Counted from the first letter of the stretch, positions 10,457 through 21,642 are shown. The stretch is DNA of 64,000 nt from Nocardia takedensis NBRC 100417 (GCF_000308695.1 NZ_BAGG01000021.1:1-64000); one strand, 5' to 3'. Program-made: numbers and translations. Notes: generated by a model not told the origin, from the letters alone.

Positions 10457-11020
10457 TCACGTCACCCCCAAACTTTTCTTCAGTCGTGTCAGTCCGTCCC
10501 TGATCCGGGACTTGACGGTGGGTAGTCCGACGCCCAGATGGGCGGCCACTTCAGCGTAGGTCCGTCCGCCGTAGTAGGCGAGCGAGATGGCCTCGCGCTG
10601 GGTCTGGGTCAACGTGGTCAGCCCGTCCTGGACGGCCTGCTGTTCGAGTCGGCGCTCGACTTCCTCGGTGACCTCGTCGAATTCGTTGCCGAGCACACGG
10701 ATGCCGTAGGCGACCTCGCGCTGGGTGTGGGCCTGTTCGGCACGGACCCGATCGACGGCGCGGCGATGCGCGAGCGTCATCAACCAGGTCACCGCGGAAC
10801 CCTTGGCGGGGTCGAAACTGGCGGCGGTGCGCCATATCTGGAGGTAGACCTCCTGCGTGGTCTCCTCCGCGTACCCCGGATCGTGCAGCACCCGGAGCAC
10901 CAGACCGAAGACGCGCGCACACGTCCGGTCGTACAGTTCGGCGAAAGCTTGCTGGTCGGCTCGACCGCAACGATGCAATAGGGCGGCGAGCTCGATACTT
11001 TCGGCTGCGCGTGCCGACAT
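10457..11020 (-). CDS. sigK: ECF RNA polymerase sigma factor, SigK type
   Basis: An ECF sigma factor with region 2 ('FAELYDRTCARVFGLVLRVL', 'EETTQEVYLQIWR', 'SAVTWLMTLAHRRAVDRVR') and region 4 ('TQREAISLAYYGGRTYAEVA', 'VGLPTVKSRIRDGLTRLK'). Starting at the ATG at 11020 gives 187 residues, the length of M. tuberculosis SigK; an in-frame ATG at 11122 would add 34 residues. Its neighbour is a truncated RskA-type anti-sigma factor. In mycobacteria sigK is not at the groEL1-whiB3 junction, so the pair appears to be inserted here relative to that order. Confidence 0.88.
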   Translation of the reverse strand: MSARAAESIELAALLHRCGRADQQAFAELYDRTCARVFGLVLRVLHDPGYAEETTQEVYLQIWRTAASFDPAKGSAVTWLMTLAHRRAVDRVRAEQAHTQREVAYGIRVLGNEFDEVTEEVERRLEQQAVQDGLTTLTQTQREAISLAYYGGRTYAEVAAHLGVGLPTVKSRIRDGLTRLKKSLGVT

Positions 11021-11338
11021 CGCAGATTCCACACTGGGTGGGATGGCTTCTCTACGGAACGAGTCGCCCTCTGCGGCCGGCCACCGCGTTGTCACAACGC
11101 TCCATTCTGTGTCATCGGTCACTACCGTAGCGCGCCGCTATGGCTTCCTTTCGGTGGGGTATCGGCACGGAACGACCGACGCCGATGCGCCGCCGGAGGT
11201 TCGACCGGAGTTCTGCTCCGGTGTTCGGTATTCGTGCTGGTCAGGCAATGGCCGGTTGTTTGCTAGGCATTCGGCGCACCGCTGCGTTCGGATGGGGCGG
11301 ATCCCGGAAAGTGATTTTCAGACCGCCCGCACGCGGTG

Positions 11339-11632
11339 TCAGACCGCCATGCGGCGACGGTTGCGCCGAGCGTGCATCTCGCGCTCGGTCTCGGACATGC
11401 CGCCCCAGATGCCGTAGGGCTCGCTGACCTTCAGGGCGTGGCTGCGGCACTGCATGAGCACGGGGCAACTGCGGCAGATCTCCTTGGCGCGCATCTCGCG
11501 AGCGGTGCGGGCGCGGCCGCGTTCCCCGTCGGGATGGAAGAACACCGCGGAGTCCTGCCCGCGGCAAGAGCCTCGCATCTGCCAGTCCCAGACATCGGCG
11601 TTCGGTCCGGGAAGGTGGGTCGGCATGGGCAT
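11339..11632 (-). CDS. whiB3: WhiB-family iron-sulfur transcriptional regulator, WhiB3-like
   Basis: A 97-residue WhiB protein whose four cysteines at 23, 53, 56 and 62 would bind the [4Fe-4S] cluster. The 'EPYGIWGGMSE' turn at residues 71-81 and a basic end 'RRNRRRMAV' form the DNA- and sigma-binding part. The opening 'LPGPNADVWDWQ' and the position next to groEL1 and the Rv3415c-like gene point to WhiB3, a redox sensor of lipid metabolism in mycobacteria. GAGGAG lies six bases before the ATG. Confidence 0.93.
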   Translation of the reverse strand: MPMPTHLPGPNADVWDWQMRGSCRGQDSAVFFHPDGERGRARTAREMRAKEICRSCPVLMQCRSHALKVSEPYGIWGGMSETEREMHARRNRRRMAV

Positions 11633-12251
11633 GGTGAACTCCTCGTGATGCGAGCTCGTCAGCGTTGTCGAGCAGTTGGTTCTGCAAATTCTCGGGCCGC
11701 GGCCGGATGGGGTGGCCCGAGGCTCGCCCTTCGTGGCCGCTGCTTTTCGCGCGGCGCCGACCGTGGCGATGAGCTACGTTAGGGCCGGCCGTGAAATTCC
11801 GTCAATAGTTCGACGCACCGGTTTTCCGAATCCACAGCGCGGAGATTTAACCTGCTCGCTGTTTACTTTTTACGATCACTCCGGTGATACTGTTCGATTG
11901 GCTAGTTGGCGGCTGGACCGAGGCTGGCCTCGTTCCGATCCGAATTGTGCTGGTGGACGGCCGATTACCCGCGAGTATCCCGATTGCTGGGCCGGTTGCC
12001 GGAAGGTGTCGATCTCCCTGACGCCCGGTACGGAAGCTTCCATCTGGTGCTGGTCAGATGGCGATGCCGGGGCGTGCAGGTTAATTGCGCGAAACGCATG
12101 TGAATTTGCATCGGCGACGATCTCGCAATGCCCCCGGGAGTTTTACCTGATGGAAACACGCCGTCCGTACCAGAACTGCTGGAAGTTAGCCGGAGCCGCG
12201 AAGAATTTCCCGCGAGCCGAGGGGAAACCGGCCTGCGGATAGAGTGCGACG
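11633..12251. other. 619-bp intergenic region upstream of whiB3
   Basis: This gap separates whiB3 from the divergent gene at 12252. It is visibly richer in A and T than its neighbours, especially 11780-12130, as expected for regulatory DNA. A 65-codon frame at 11906-12103 and a 188-codon frame at 11676-12242 are open but have no ribosome-binding site or recognisable motif, so neither is called. Long upstream regions with several promoters are known for mycobacterial whiB3. Confidence 0.6.
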
Positions 12252-13160
12252 GTGCTCTCGCAGGCTCCGCTCCAGGACACTCGATTCGAAGTACTCGCCG
12301 CCGCGGCCTTCGGGGGCCGACCCGGCACGGCCGCTGCCGAGTTGCCGGCCCCGGCGGACGGCGTCGACGGCTGGTTGAGCGCCGTCGCCCTGGCCGGACA
12401 GGGGTATTACGCTGCCGCCCGCGCGCGACTGCGTCGAGTCCGTCGCCTGAGCGCCGATCCGGTCCTGCTGTCGCTGGTCGCGAGCACCGAGGGCTCACTG
12501 CTGCGGCAGTCGGGCAGACACGCCGACGCCGCCGTCGCCGACGGTCGGGCCTTCGCGCTGATCGCCTCCCGAGCGTCGGCGGCGGCCGGTGCGCATGTCT
12601 CGAGTGCGCAACCTGTCGCACTCGAGATGTTCGACAAGCCGACATCCGTCACCCCCTCGGTATTCGCCGGCCTCGCCGACCCCGGCGCCGCGCTGTGCGA
12701 CGCGCTCACCGGACTGGCCGCCGACGCGCTCGGCCGCGGCCGCACCGACCTGGCCGATCGCCTGTTGCGCCGCGCCGGCGGCCCCGCCGCGAGCCGACCG
12801 CGCGCGCTGATCCGCCTGCACTGGGTCAGCGCCGAGAACGCGTTGGCCGCCGGTGATCCGCGCCGGGCCCGACCGCACGCCGAGACCGCCCTCGCGCTCG
12901 CGCGCGCCTGTCCGTCGCGACGGCACGAGGTCAAATCCCTGTTGCTGACCGCCGCCGCCGCGGCCGCGGACGGCGACCTCGACACCGCCCGCGCCACCGC
13001 CGACGCGGTCGCCGCCCGCTGCGCCGAACATGATCTGTTTCCGCTGGCCTGGGCCGGTGCGATGTTGCGATCCGGACTCGGTGACGCGGCGGCCGCGAGC
13101 GACGCGGCGGCCTTCGGGGCGGTGATCGCCCGCCGCGGTGGGCATTTCCGACTCGGCTGA
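12252..13160 (+). CDS. Conserved hypothetical protein upstream of sigD (Rv3415c-like position)
   Basis: A 302-residue Ala/Arg-rich helical protein with spaced repeats such as 'GQGYYAAARARLRRVRRLSADP', 'GSLLRQSGRHADAA' and 'ADALGRGRTDLADRLLRRAG', which look like degenerate TPR helices. It occupies the slot of M. tuberculosis Rv3415c, next to sigD and divergent from whiB3. No catalytic motif is visible. The GTG start at 12252 has no clear ribosome-binding site and is uncertain. A helical scaffold or a partner in SigD control is a guess. Confidence 0.75.
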   Translation: MLSQAPLQDTRFEVLAAAAFGGRPGTAAAELPAPADGVDGWLSAVALAGQGYYAAARARLRRVRRLSADPVLLSLVASTEGSLLRQSGRHADAAVADGRAFALIASRASAAAGAHVSSAQPVALEMFDKPTSVTPSVFAGLADPGAALCDALTGLAADALGRGRTDLADRLLRRAGGPAASRPRALIRLHWVSAENALAAGDPRRARPHAETALALARACPSRRHEVKSLLLTAAAAAADGDLDTARATADAVAARCAEHDLFPLAWAGAMLRSGLGDAAAASDAAAFGAVIARRGGHFRLG

Positions 13161-13272
13161 TCGTCGGGGAGGCCGCGACGAGGTTGCGGCGACAACCGAC
13201 CACGTTGCCCGGTGGTGTGCCCGATGTCGCTATTGTTAGAGCCGTTCCGCCGCCACGGCGGAAGCACAGGTC

Positions 13273-13893
13273 ATGGGGTCTGTGTCACTTGTAACGCCAG
13301 GAATCTCTCTGACGATGACGAACACGGGCGAAGAGTTGGACCTCGCCGTCGCTGCCGCTGCGCAGGGCGACAGATCCGCTTTAGCTCAGGTACTAGAGCT
13401 TATCCGCCCGTTGGTAGTCCGCTACTGCCGTGCGCGGATCGGCGCGGCGGAGCGCGGCCAGCTCTCCGCCGACGACGTTGCGCAGGAGGTATGTCTGGCC
13501 GTGATGACCGCCTTGCCCCGGTATCAGGATCAGGGCAGGCCGTTCATGGCCTTCGTATACGGCATCGCCTCTCACAAGGTCGCCGACGCCCATCGTAACG
13601 CCGCCCGTAACAAGGCGGAGGCCATGGCCGAAGTACCAGATGTCATATCCACCGACCAAGGGCCGGAACAACGGGCTCTCGAATCCGAGACGAGCAGGCA
13701 GATGAACCGTCTGCTGGCCACGCTCCCGGAGAAGCATCGAGAGATCTTGATCCTCCGCTTGGTCATGGGTCTGTCAGCGGAAGAAACCGCGGTCGCCGTG
13801 GGCAGTACGGCGGGCGCTATACGGGTTGCCCAGCACAGGGCACTCGCGAAACTGAAGTCACAAGTGGCGAGGGCAGGTGAAATGTATGGCTAG
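13273..13893 (+). CDS. sigD: ECF RNA polymerase sigma factor SigD
   Basis: A 206-residue sigma factor. Region 2 has 'LADD'-like 'LSADDVAQEVCLAVMTALPRY' and 'FVYGIASHKVADAHR'; region 4 has 'LPEKHREILILRLVMGLSAEE' and 'GAIRVAQHRALAKLK'. These fit SigD of Mycobacteriales closely, and the anti-SigD gene follows. The N-terminus beginning at 13273 keeps the 'VTPGISLTM' stretch seen in longer SigD annotations; ATG 13315 is the alternative. SigD in M. tuberculosis is linked to stringent and stationary-phase responses. Confidence 0.92.
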   Translation: MGSVSLVTPGISLTMTNTGEELDLAVAAAAQGDRSALAQVLELIRPLVVRYCRARIGAAERGQLSADDVAQEVCLAVMTALPRYQDQGRPFMAFVYGIASHKVADAHRNAARNKAEAMAEVPDVISTDQGPEQRALESETSRQMNRLLATLPEKHREILILRLVMGLSAEETAVAVGSTAGAIRVAQHRALAKLKSQVARAGEMYG

Positions 13894-15001
13894 GGATGGC
13901 GAGCGCGGTCGGGGCGACTGGAATGCGCGACGAGGATCGCGGAACAGCGGTCCCTACGCCGGGGCGTCCGAAGACTCGGGCCCGGTGGATATCGCCGCGG
14001 TCCGTCGCGACGACGCGCTGATCGAAGCCATCTCCAGCGATGGGCCGGTGCAGACCGACAGCACGGAGGAATTCCAGCTGGCGGCGCTGCTCGCGGATTG
14101 GCGCGCGGAGATCATCGAACCCCCGTTGCCCGGCGCCCCCGATCTGGACGTGGTGTTCGCCGCGGTCAACCAGGAGATCGGCGCGCGCAAGGTGCGGGTC
14201 AGCGCCCAGACCGGCGGCAGGCTACGTCTGGTTCGGCCGCTGCTGGGCACCGCCGCGGCGGTGGCGCTGGTGATCGGTGGTCTGACGGCGTTCTCCTACA
14301 ACGCCGAGCCGGGCAATCCGCTGTGGCGGGTCAAAGAGGTCGTGTTCAGCGAGCAGGCCCAGTCCACGGTGGTCAACCGCGCCGACAGCCAGATCGATCA
14401 GGCCGAACAGCTTCTCGCCAAGGGTGATCCGACCGCGGCCAAGGTCCAGCTGGAGTCCGCTCTGGCCAATGTCGACCAGGTGACCGATCCGGACAAGCGC
14501 GCCCAGTTGCAGGCCGATTGGCAGCGCATGCTCGATACCCTGCGCGCCAAGAATCCCGCGCTGGCCGAGCAGATCACCACGGCGACGCGGACGCCCGATC
14601 CGCGGCCCTCGACAGCGCCGGGCGGCAACCCGTCCACGGCGCCGTCGCAACCGGGCCAGCCCGGGCAGCCGCAGCAACCGGCCAGCCAACAGACGACGCC
14701 GAACCCGACGATCATGCAGCTACCGATCGAGACCACCGGCGGCTCCGTGCCGCCGGTGACCCAGCAGCCCACCCAACCCAATGAGCCCGGCCCGACGACG
14801 GTTCCTCCGGTCACGCAGGAACCGCCGACGCAGGAGCCCCCGACCCAGGCTCCGCCGACCCAGTCGCCGCCCACCACCGTGAACTCACCCACGGTGGTGG
14901 TGCCGACCGGTGGCGCGGAGATTCCCACCCAGCCCACGAATCAGCTCCCCAACCCGGGGATCACGATTCCGAGCATCCCGCTGCCCATTCCGGGCGGGTA
15001 G
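13886..15001 (+). CDS. rsdA: Membrane anti-sigma-D factor RsdA
   Basis: A 371-residue protein whose start overlaps the last codons of sigD. The first 90 or so residues include the sigma-binding region ('EEFQLAALLADWRAEIIEPP'); one transmembrane segment ('LLGTAAAVALVIGGLTAFSY') follows around residues 115-135; then an extracytoplasmic helical part ('SQIDQAEQLLAKGDPTAAK') and a long Pro, Thr, Gln-rich tail. M. tuberculosis RsdA has the same plan and is degraded to release SigD. The tail is repetitive ('QEPPTQEPPTQAPPTQ'). Confidence 0.9.
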   Translation: MARDGERGRGDWNARRGSRNSGPYAGASEDSGPVDIAAVRRDDALIEAISSDGPVQTDSTEEFQLAALLADWRAEIIEPPLPGAPDLDVVFAAVNQEIGARKVRVSAQTGGRLRLVRPLLGTAAAVALVIGGLTAFSYNAEPGNPLWRVKEVVFSEQAQSTVVNRADSQIDQAEQLLAKGDPTAAKVQLESALANVDQVTDPDKRAQLQADWQRMLDTLRAKNPALAEQITTATRTPDPRPSTAPGGNPSTAPSQPGQPGQPQQPASQQTTPNPTIMQLPIETTGGSVPPVTQQPTQPNEPGPTTVPPVTQEPPTQEPPTQAPPTQSPPTTVNSPTVVVPTGGAEIPTQPTNQLPNPGITIPSIPLPIPGG

Positions 15002-15016
15002 TTCTCCGACGCACCG

Positions 15017-15046
15017 GAACCGATCGCCGCAGGTGGCGATCGGTTC
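15017..15046 (+). terminator. Intrinsic terminator after rsdA
   Basis: GAACCGATCGCC and GGCGATCGGTTC form a 12-bp perfect stem with a six-base loop, followed directly by TTTTCGTTT. This is the best rho-independent terminator in the window. Confidence 0.9.
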
Positions 15047-15197
15047 TTTTCGTTTCGAAGACGAGAGCGCTCCCCGGCCCGATCCGCTGTGCGTGCGGCG
15101 ATCGGGCGGGGGAGCGTGCGGCATTCCGGGCCGTCGGGGCGGTCCCGACACCCTGGGGGAGGTGCGGCGTCAGGTGACGCGCGGCACCGGGAAATCC

Positions 15198-17392
<2,195 letters not shown>

Positions 17393-17407
17393 CCGGACAG
17401 ATCGGAC

Positions 17408-17434
17408 GCCGCCGCCGGACACCCCGGCGGCGGC
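17408..17434 (+). terminator. GC-rich hairpin after guaB2
   Basis: GCCGCCGCCGG and CCGGCGGCGGC form an 11-bp stem with a five-base loop 15 bp after the guaB2 stop. The trailing sequence CCCCTTCATG has no T-tract, so strength is uncertain. Confidence 0.6.
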
Positions 17435-17548
17435 CCCTTCATGTACAGGCCACGCCCCGGCGTGCATGATGAACCTGCCCGCGAGCCGTAGCGCCCAGTC
17501 AGGCCCTACCTGCCCTCGCACCGTCGCGATCCGAACGCGCCCCCACGG

Positions 17549-17641
17549 TTTCGCGGCCGTCTCGCGGTTGCGCGGTCGAAGCGCATGCGCCGAAGGCGCG
17601 AGTCTCGACCGCGCAACCGCGAGACACCAGGGGCCGCGAAA
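17549..17641. repeat. Long inverted repeat between guaB2 and guaB3
   Basis: The outer arms TTTCGCGGCC (17549-17558) and GGCCGCGAAA (17632-17641) and the inner 21-bp arms 17559-17579 and 17605-17625 pair without mismatch, apart from a six-base bulge on the right side. The 25-base apex contains the palindrome GCGCATGCGC. The element GCGCCGAAGGCGCG occurs at 17588 in the apex and again at 17648 just outside. No coding role is apparent. It could be an RNA structure in the guaB3 leader or a repetitive extragenic element. Confidence 0.9.
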
Positions 17642-17683
17642 CCCGCCGCGCCGAAGGCGCGGCAATCAAACACAGGAGGACAC

Positions 17684-18868
17684 GTGCGCGACATGGTCGA
17701 GATCGGTATGGGCCGGACGGCCCGTCGTACCTACGAGTTGGACGATGTCGACATCGTGCCCTCGCGGCGTACCCGGTCCTCGAAGCTGGTGTCGCTGTCG
17801 TGGCAGTTGGATGCCTACCGGTTCGAGATCCCGTTCCTGACCCATCCGACCGACGCGTTGGTCTCGCCGCGTTTCGCGATCGAGTTGGGCCGGTTGGGCG
17901 GGCTCGGGGTGATCAACGGCGAGGGCCTGTGGGCCCGGCACGCCGATGTCGAGGCGAAGATCGACCAGTTGTTGGAACTGGTGGCCAAGGGCGGGTACGA
18001 GCGCGCGGTCTCCTTGTTGCAGGAGTTACACGCGGCCCCGATGCAACCGGACCTGTTGGCGGCGGCGGTGGCCGAGGTGCGCGCCGCGGGGGTGACGGTG
18101 GCGGTGCGGGTGAGTCCGCAGAACGCGCGCGCGTTGACCCCGGCGCTGGTGCAGGCGGGCGTTGACCTGCTGGTGGTGCACGGCACGATCATCTCCGCCG
18201 AGCACGTGAGCGGGTCCGATCCGCAGGCCGCCGAGGGTGAACCGCTGAATCTGAAGACGTTCATCGCGGAGTTGGACGTGCCGGTGGTGGCGGGCGGGGT
18301 CAGCGATCACCGCACCGCGCTGCATCTGATGCGGACCGGCGCGGCGGGCGTGATCGTCGGTTACGGCTCGTTCCCGGGCGCGACGACGACCGGTGAGGTG
18401 CTCGGCATCGGTGTGCCGATGGCGACGGCGATCGCCGACGCGGCCGCCGCGCGCCGCGATTACCTGGACGAGACCGGCGGTCGATACGTGCACGTCATCG
18501 CCGACGGTGACGTCGCGACCTCCGGCCATCTGGCCAAGGCGATCGCCTGCGGCGCGGACGCGGTGATGTTGGGTGTGCCGTTGGCCTCGGCGGCGGAGGC
18601 CCCCGGTCGCGGTTGGTACTGGCCGTCGGCGGCGGCGCATCCGTCGGTGCCGAGGGGTTCGATGCTGCACGTGGACGATCCGTGGGATCTGGGGGGCGAG
18701 AGTGTCGCCGAACCGGTGCGTCCGACGTTGGAGCGGGTGCTGTTCGGTCCGTCCGACGACCCGTTCGGGTCGCTGAATCTGGTGGGCGGCCTGCGCCGTT
18801 CGATGGCGAAGGCCGGTTACTCGGACCTCAAGGAGTTCCAGCGGGTCGGGCTGAGCGTGCGCGCCTGA
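17684..18868 (+). CDS. guaB3: GuaB3 family IMP dehydrogenase-related protein
   Basis: A 394-residue IMPDH/GMP-reductase-fold protein without CBS domains. It begins at a GTG four bases after AGGAGG; an ATG at 17693 corresponds to the annotated start of the M. tuberculosis orthologue. Barrel motifs include 'DIVPSRRTRSSK', 'ELGRLGGLGVINGEG', 'RVSPQNARALTP' and 'RTGAAGVIVGYGS'. Where true IMPDH has its catalytic cysteine loop, this protein reads 'GYGSFPGATTTGE' with no Cys. The family is conserved beside guaB2 in actinobacteria, but its reaction in this group has not been settled. Confidence 0.92.
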   Translation: MRDMVEIGMGRTARRTYELDDVDIVPSRRTRSSKLVSLSWQLDAYRFEIPFLTHPTDALVSPRFAIELGRLGGLGVINGEGLWARHADVEAKIDQLLELVAKGGYERAVSLLQELHAAPMQPDLLAAAVAEVRAAGVTVAVRVSPQNARALTPALVQAGVDLLVVHGTIISAEHVSGSDPQAAEGEPLNLKTFIAELDVPVVAGGVSDHRTALHLMRTGAAGVIVGYGSFPGATTTGEVLGIGVPMATAIADAAAARRDYLDETGGRYVHVIADGDVATSGHLAKAIACGADAVMLGVPLASAAEAPGRGWYWPSAAAHPSVPRGSMLHVDDPWDLGGESVAEPVRPTLERVLFGPSDDPFGSLNLVGGLRRSMAKAGYSDLKEFQRVGLSVRA

Positions 18869-18872
18869 CCCG

Positions 18873-18901
18873 GGCGGCGCGCTCAGTGTGAGCGCGCCGC
18901 C
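18873..18901. terminator. Bidirectional terminator hairpin between guaB3 and a hydrolase gene
   Basis: GGCGGCGCGCTCA and TGAGCGCGCCGCC form a perfect 13-bp stem on a three-base GTG loop. It lies four bases after the guaB3 stop and contains the stop codon of the convergent hydrolase gene, so it probably ends both transcripts. Confidence 0.75.
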
Positions 18902-19743
18902 GGGTTCGGTCCGCGGTGGGTGTGCCGGATCATGTTGACCCGTCGGCGTTTCGGGGTGAGGTGTTCCCGAAGGAATTGGCGGATGGCGCGATTGACGGGT
19001 TCGGGGTGGGTCATGGTGACCGCGAGGCGCGCGCCCGCGATCTCGGTGTAGGTCGCGGCGACGAGTCCGTGGACGAGTCGTTCGGCGCGTTCGGCGGGGA
19101 TCCCGCTGTCGCCCGCGTGGATGACCAGTGCGGGGCAGGTGATCTCGGGCAGTCGCTCGAGCACGGATTCACGGTTGAGCAGACAGCCCACCGCCATCTC
19201 GATGGCGGCCGGTTCGCGGCCCAGCCAGCGCCTGGTCCAGATGGCCCGATACCACTCGTCGTCGCCGATCAGCCAGTGCGCCAACTGTTTCGCCGCGTCC
19301 GCGCGGGATTCGTCGTCGTACCACTGGTCCAGGAATTCCTGGGTGGCGGTGGACTGCGCCTCGGTGGGGCCGTGCGCTTCGGTGCCGATCAGGATGAGCG
19401 CCGACACCCGTTCCGGCGCGATCAACGCCGTGCGCAGGGCCGTGAACCCGCCCTGCGCGGTGCCGCCGAAGACGGCGCGTTCCACGCCGAGGTGGTCGAG
19501 CACGGTGAGGGCGTCGCGGGCGGCGGTCCAGTAGGTGAAGGGCAGACCCTGATCGGTGGTGCGTCCGTGTCCGCGCGCGTCCCAGGACACGACGCGGAAT
19601 TCCGGTGTCAGGGCGGCCACCTGCGAGGCGAACATGGTTCGGTCCATGAGGAATTCGTGCGCCAGCAGTACCGGGGGGCCGTCTCCGCCGCTGTCCTCGT
19701 AGTGGATGTCGGCGTCTATCGCACGGGCGAATGGCACGAGCAC
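18883..19743 (-). CDS. Alpha/beta hydrolase-fold protein without nucleophile serine
   Basis: About 286 residues from the GTG at 19743 (a GTG at 19737 is equally possible; longer upstream frames are unconserved in appearance). The fold is clear: 'IHYEDSGGDGPPVLLAHEF', 'VVSWDARGHGRT', 'LDHLGVERAVFGGTAQGG'. At the nucleophile elbow G-x-S-x-G the sequence is G-T-A-Q-G, with GCG (Ala) in place of serine, while an Asp ('HAGDSG') and His ('MTHPEPVN') remain. Either the protein is not a hydrolase or it binds a ligand without cleaving it. It sits between guaB3 and guaA on the opposite strand. Confidence 0.82.
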   Translation of the reverse strand: MLVPFARAIDADIHYEDSGGDGPPVLLAHEFLMDRTMFASQVAALTPEFRVVSWDARGHGRTTDQGLPFTYWTAARDALTVLDHLGVERAVFGGTAQGGFTALRTALIAPERVSALILIGTEAHGPTEAQSTATQEFLDQWYDDESRADAAKQLAHWLIGDDEWYRAIWTRRWLGREPAAIEMAVGCLLNRESVLERLPEITCPALVIHAGDSGIPAERAERLVHGLVAATYTEIAGARLAVTMTHPEPVNRAIRQFLREHLTPKRRRVNMIRHTHRGPNPAARSH

Positions 19744-19862
19744 GAGGATAGCCGGCGGTGCGGGGACACGCCGGAGGATTGGACCGGCGCACCAGGTTGT
19801 CCGCGTGCCGCGGGCGGTAGCGGGGTGTCGTGCCCGTCGCGGGAGCCTTCGCGCGGCCTCAC

Positions 19863-19875
19863 TAGACTGTGCCGG
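19863..19875 (+). promoter_or_regulatory. Leaderless promoter -10 of guaA
   Basis: TAGACT at 19863-19868 is followed after six bases by the GTG at 19875. That is the usual distance from a -10 hexamer to the transcript start, so the message would begin at the start codon. Confidence 0.6.
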
Positions 19876-21449
19876 TGGCAGAATCCCAGAGACCGGTCCT
19901 CGTCGTCGACTTCGGCGCCCAGTACGCCCAGTTGATCGCTCGGCGCGTGCGCGAAGCGAGCGTCTTCTCCGAAGTGGTGCCACACACCATGTCGGTGGAG
20001 GAGATCGAGGAGAAGCAACCGCTCGCGGTGATCCTGTCCGGCGGCCCGTCCAGCGTGTACGCCGAGGGCGCCCCGCAACTGGACAAGCGGCTGTTCGACC
20101 TGGACGTGCCGGTCTTCGGCATCTGCTACGGATTCCAGGCGATGGCCCAGGCGCTCGGCGGCACCGTCGCCCACACCGGGACCCGCGAGTACGGCCGCAC
20201 CGAACTCAATATCGACGGCGGTGTGCTGCACGGCGGGCTGCCCACCATCCAGCCGGTGTGGATGAGTCACGGTGACGCCGTCACCGACGCCCCCGCGGGC
20301 TTCGAGGTCACCGGCACCACGGCGGGCGCGCCGGTCGCGGCGTTCGAGGACCGCGCCCGTCGCCTCGCGGGTGTGCAATATCACCCCGAGGTGCTGCATT
20401 CCCCGCACGGTCAGCAGGTGCTGAGCCGGTTCCTGCACGAGATCGCCGGCATCCCCGCCACCTGGACGCCCGCGAACATCGCCGAGGCACTGGTCGAGGC
20501 GGTCCGCGAGCAGATCGGCGACGGCCACGCGATCTGCGGTCTGTCCGGCGGCGTGGACAGCGCCGTGGCGGGCGCGCTGGTGCAGCGCGCCATCGGCGAC
20601 AAGCTGACCTGCGTGTTCGTCGATCACGGCCTGCTGCGCGCCGGGGAGCGCGAACAGGTCCAACAGGATTTCGTCGCCGCGACCGGGGCCCGGTTGGTCA
20701 CCGTCGACGCGATGGACAAATTCCTCGGTGAGTTGAAGGGCGTCACCGACCCCGAGGAGAAGCGCAAGATCATCGGCCGCGAATTCATCCGCTCCTTCGA
20801 GGACGCGGTGTCCGAGGTCGTGGCCGACCAGGACGAGGCCGACGGGACGGCGACGTCGGTCGAATTCCTGGTGCAGGGCACGCTGTATCCGGACGTGGTC
20901 GAATCCGGCGGCGGCACCGGGACGGCCAACATCAAATCCCACCACAACGTCGGCGGCCTGCCCGATGACCTGGAGTTCCAGCTGGTCGAACCGCTGCGAC
21001 TGCTGTTCAAGGACGAGGTCCGCGCGGTCGGCCGGGAGCTCGGGCTGCCGGAGCAGATCGTGGCGCGTCAGCCGTTCCCCGGCCCGGGTCTGGCGATCCG
21101 CATCGTCGGTGAGGTCACCGGCGACCGACTGGAGACGCTGCGGCAGGCCGACGCCATCGCGCGCGAGGAACTGACGGCGGCGGGTCTCGACGGCCAGATC
21201 TGGCAGTGCCCCGTAGTGCTGCTGGCGGATGTCCGCAGCGTCGGCGTGCAGGGTGACGGCCGCACCTACGGTCATCCGATCGTGCTGCGCCCGGTGTCGA
21301 GCGAGGACGCGATGACCGCCGACTGGACCAGGCTGCCCTACGAGGTGCTCGAACGGATCTCCACGCGCATCACCAACGAGGTCGCCGAGGTCAACCGGGT
21401 CGTGCTCGATGTGACGAGCAAGCCCCCGGGCACCATCGAATGGGAGTGA
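19875..21449 (+). CDS. guaA: GMP synthase (glutamine-hydrolysing)
   Basis: Amidates XMP to GMP. The 524-residue protein has an N-terminal class I glutamine amidotransferase domain (Cys in 'GICYGFQAM', His and Glu in 'VQYHPEV'), then the ATP pyrophosphatase domain ('[11 protein letters not shown]') and the C-terminal dimerisation domain ending '[10 protein letters not shown]'. The start at GTG 19875 is chosen because of the leaderless promoter; GTG 19869 is the alternative. It completes the guaB2-guaB3-guaA set but has its own promoter. Confidence 0.95.
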   Translation: MAESQRPVLVVDFGAQYAQLIARRVREASVFSEVVPHTMSVEEIEEKQPLAVILSGGPSSVYAEGAPQLDKRLFDLDVPVFGICYGFQAMAQALGGTVAHTGTREYGRTELNIDGGVLHGGLPTIQPVWMSHGDAVTDAPAGFEVTGTTAGAPVAAFEDRARRLAGVQYHPEVLHSPHGQQVLSRFLHEIAGIPATWTPANIAEALVEAVREQIGDGHAICGLSGGVDSAVAGALVQRAIGDKLTCVFVDHGLLRAGEREQVQQDFVAATGARLVTVDAMDKFLGELKGVTDPEEKRKIIGREFIRSFEDAVSEVVADQDEADGTATSVEFLVQGTLYPDVVESGGGTGTANIKSHHNVGGLPDDLEFQLVEPLRLLFKDEVRAVGRELGLPEQIVARQPFPGPGLAIRIVGEVTGDRLETLRQADAIAREELTAAGLDGQIWQCPVVLLADVRSVGVQGDGRTYGHPIVLRPVSSEDAMTADWTRLPYEVLERISTRITNEVAEVNRVVLDVTSKPPGTIEWE

Positions 21450-21478
21450 CCAGGGGCTTGTGAGGACCTGTCCGCGCG

Positions 21479-21622
21479 TCAGTCGGTGCGCGGGCGGGTC
21501 TGTCCGAGGACGAGTTGGCCGAGCAGGATGCCGCCGAGGCGGATCGGCCGGACCGGGCGGCGCGGCTCCGGCGGCGCCGGGCGGGGTTCGGGATCGGTGC
21601 GGTCGATGTCCGGTGCGCTCAT
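21479..21622 (-). CDS. Small 47-residue protein of unknown function
   Basis: A short frame starting 'MSAPDIDRTDPEPRPAPPEP' with a Pro/Arg-rich middle and a hydrophobic C-terminal stretch 'IRLGGILLGQLVLGQ'. A CGGAG sequence lies at a suitable distance before the ATG. It follows the PspC/LiaF-like gene and the small membrane protein on the same strand, 20 bp after the latter, and so would be the last gene of that operon. No family is recognised. It could be a membrane-associated peptide. Confidence 0.6.
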   Translation of the reverse strand: MSAPDIDRTDPEPRPAPPEPRRPVRPIRLGGILLGQLVLGQTRPRTD

Positions 21623-21642
21623 GGGATGCTCCGTGGTTCCGG

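Noticed and set aside
11676..12242. A 188-codon frame upstream of the Rv3415c-like gene
   Set aside because: No ribosome-binding site, no motif, and the DNA is A/T-richer with no codon-position bias typical of this genome.
18873..18901. Attachment site
   Set aside because: The perfect inverted repeat fits a bidirectional terminator between convergent genes, and no mobile element is next to it.
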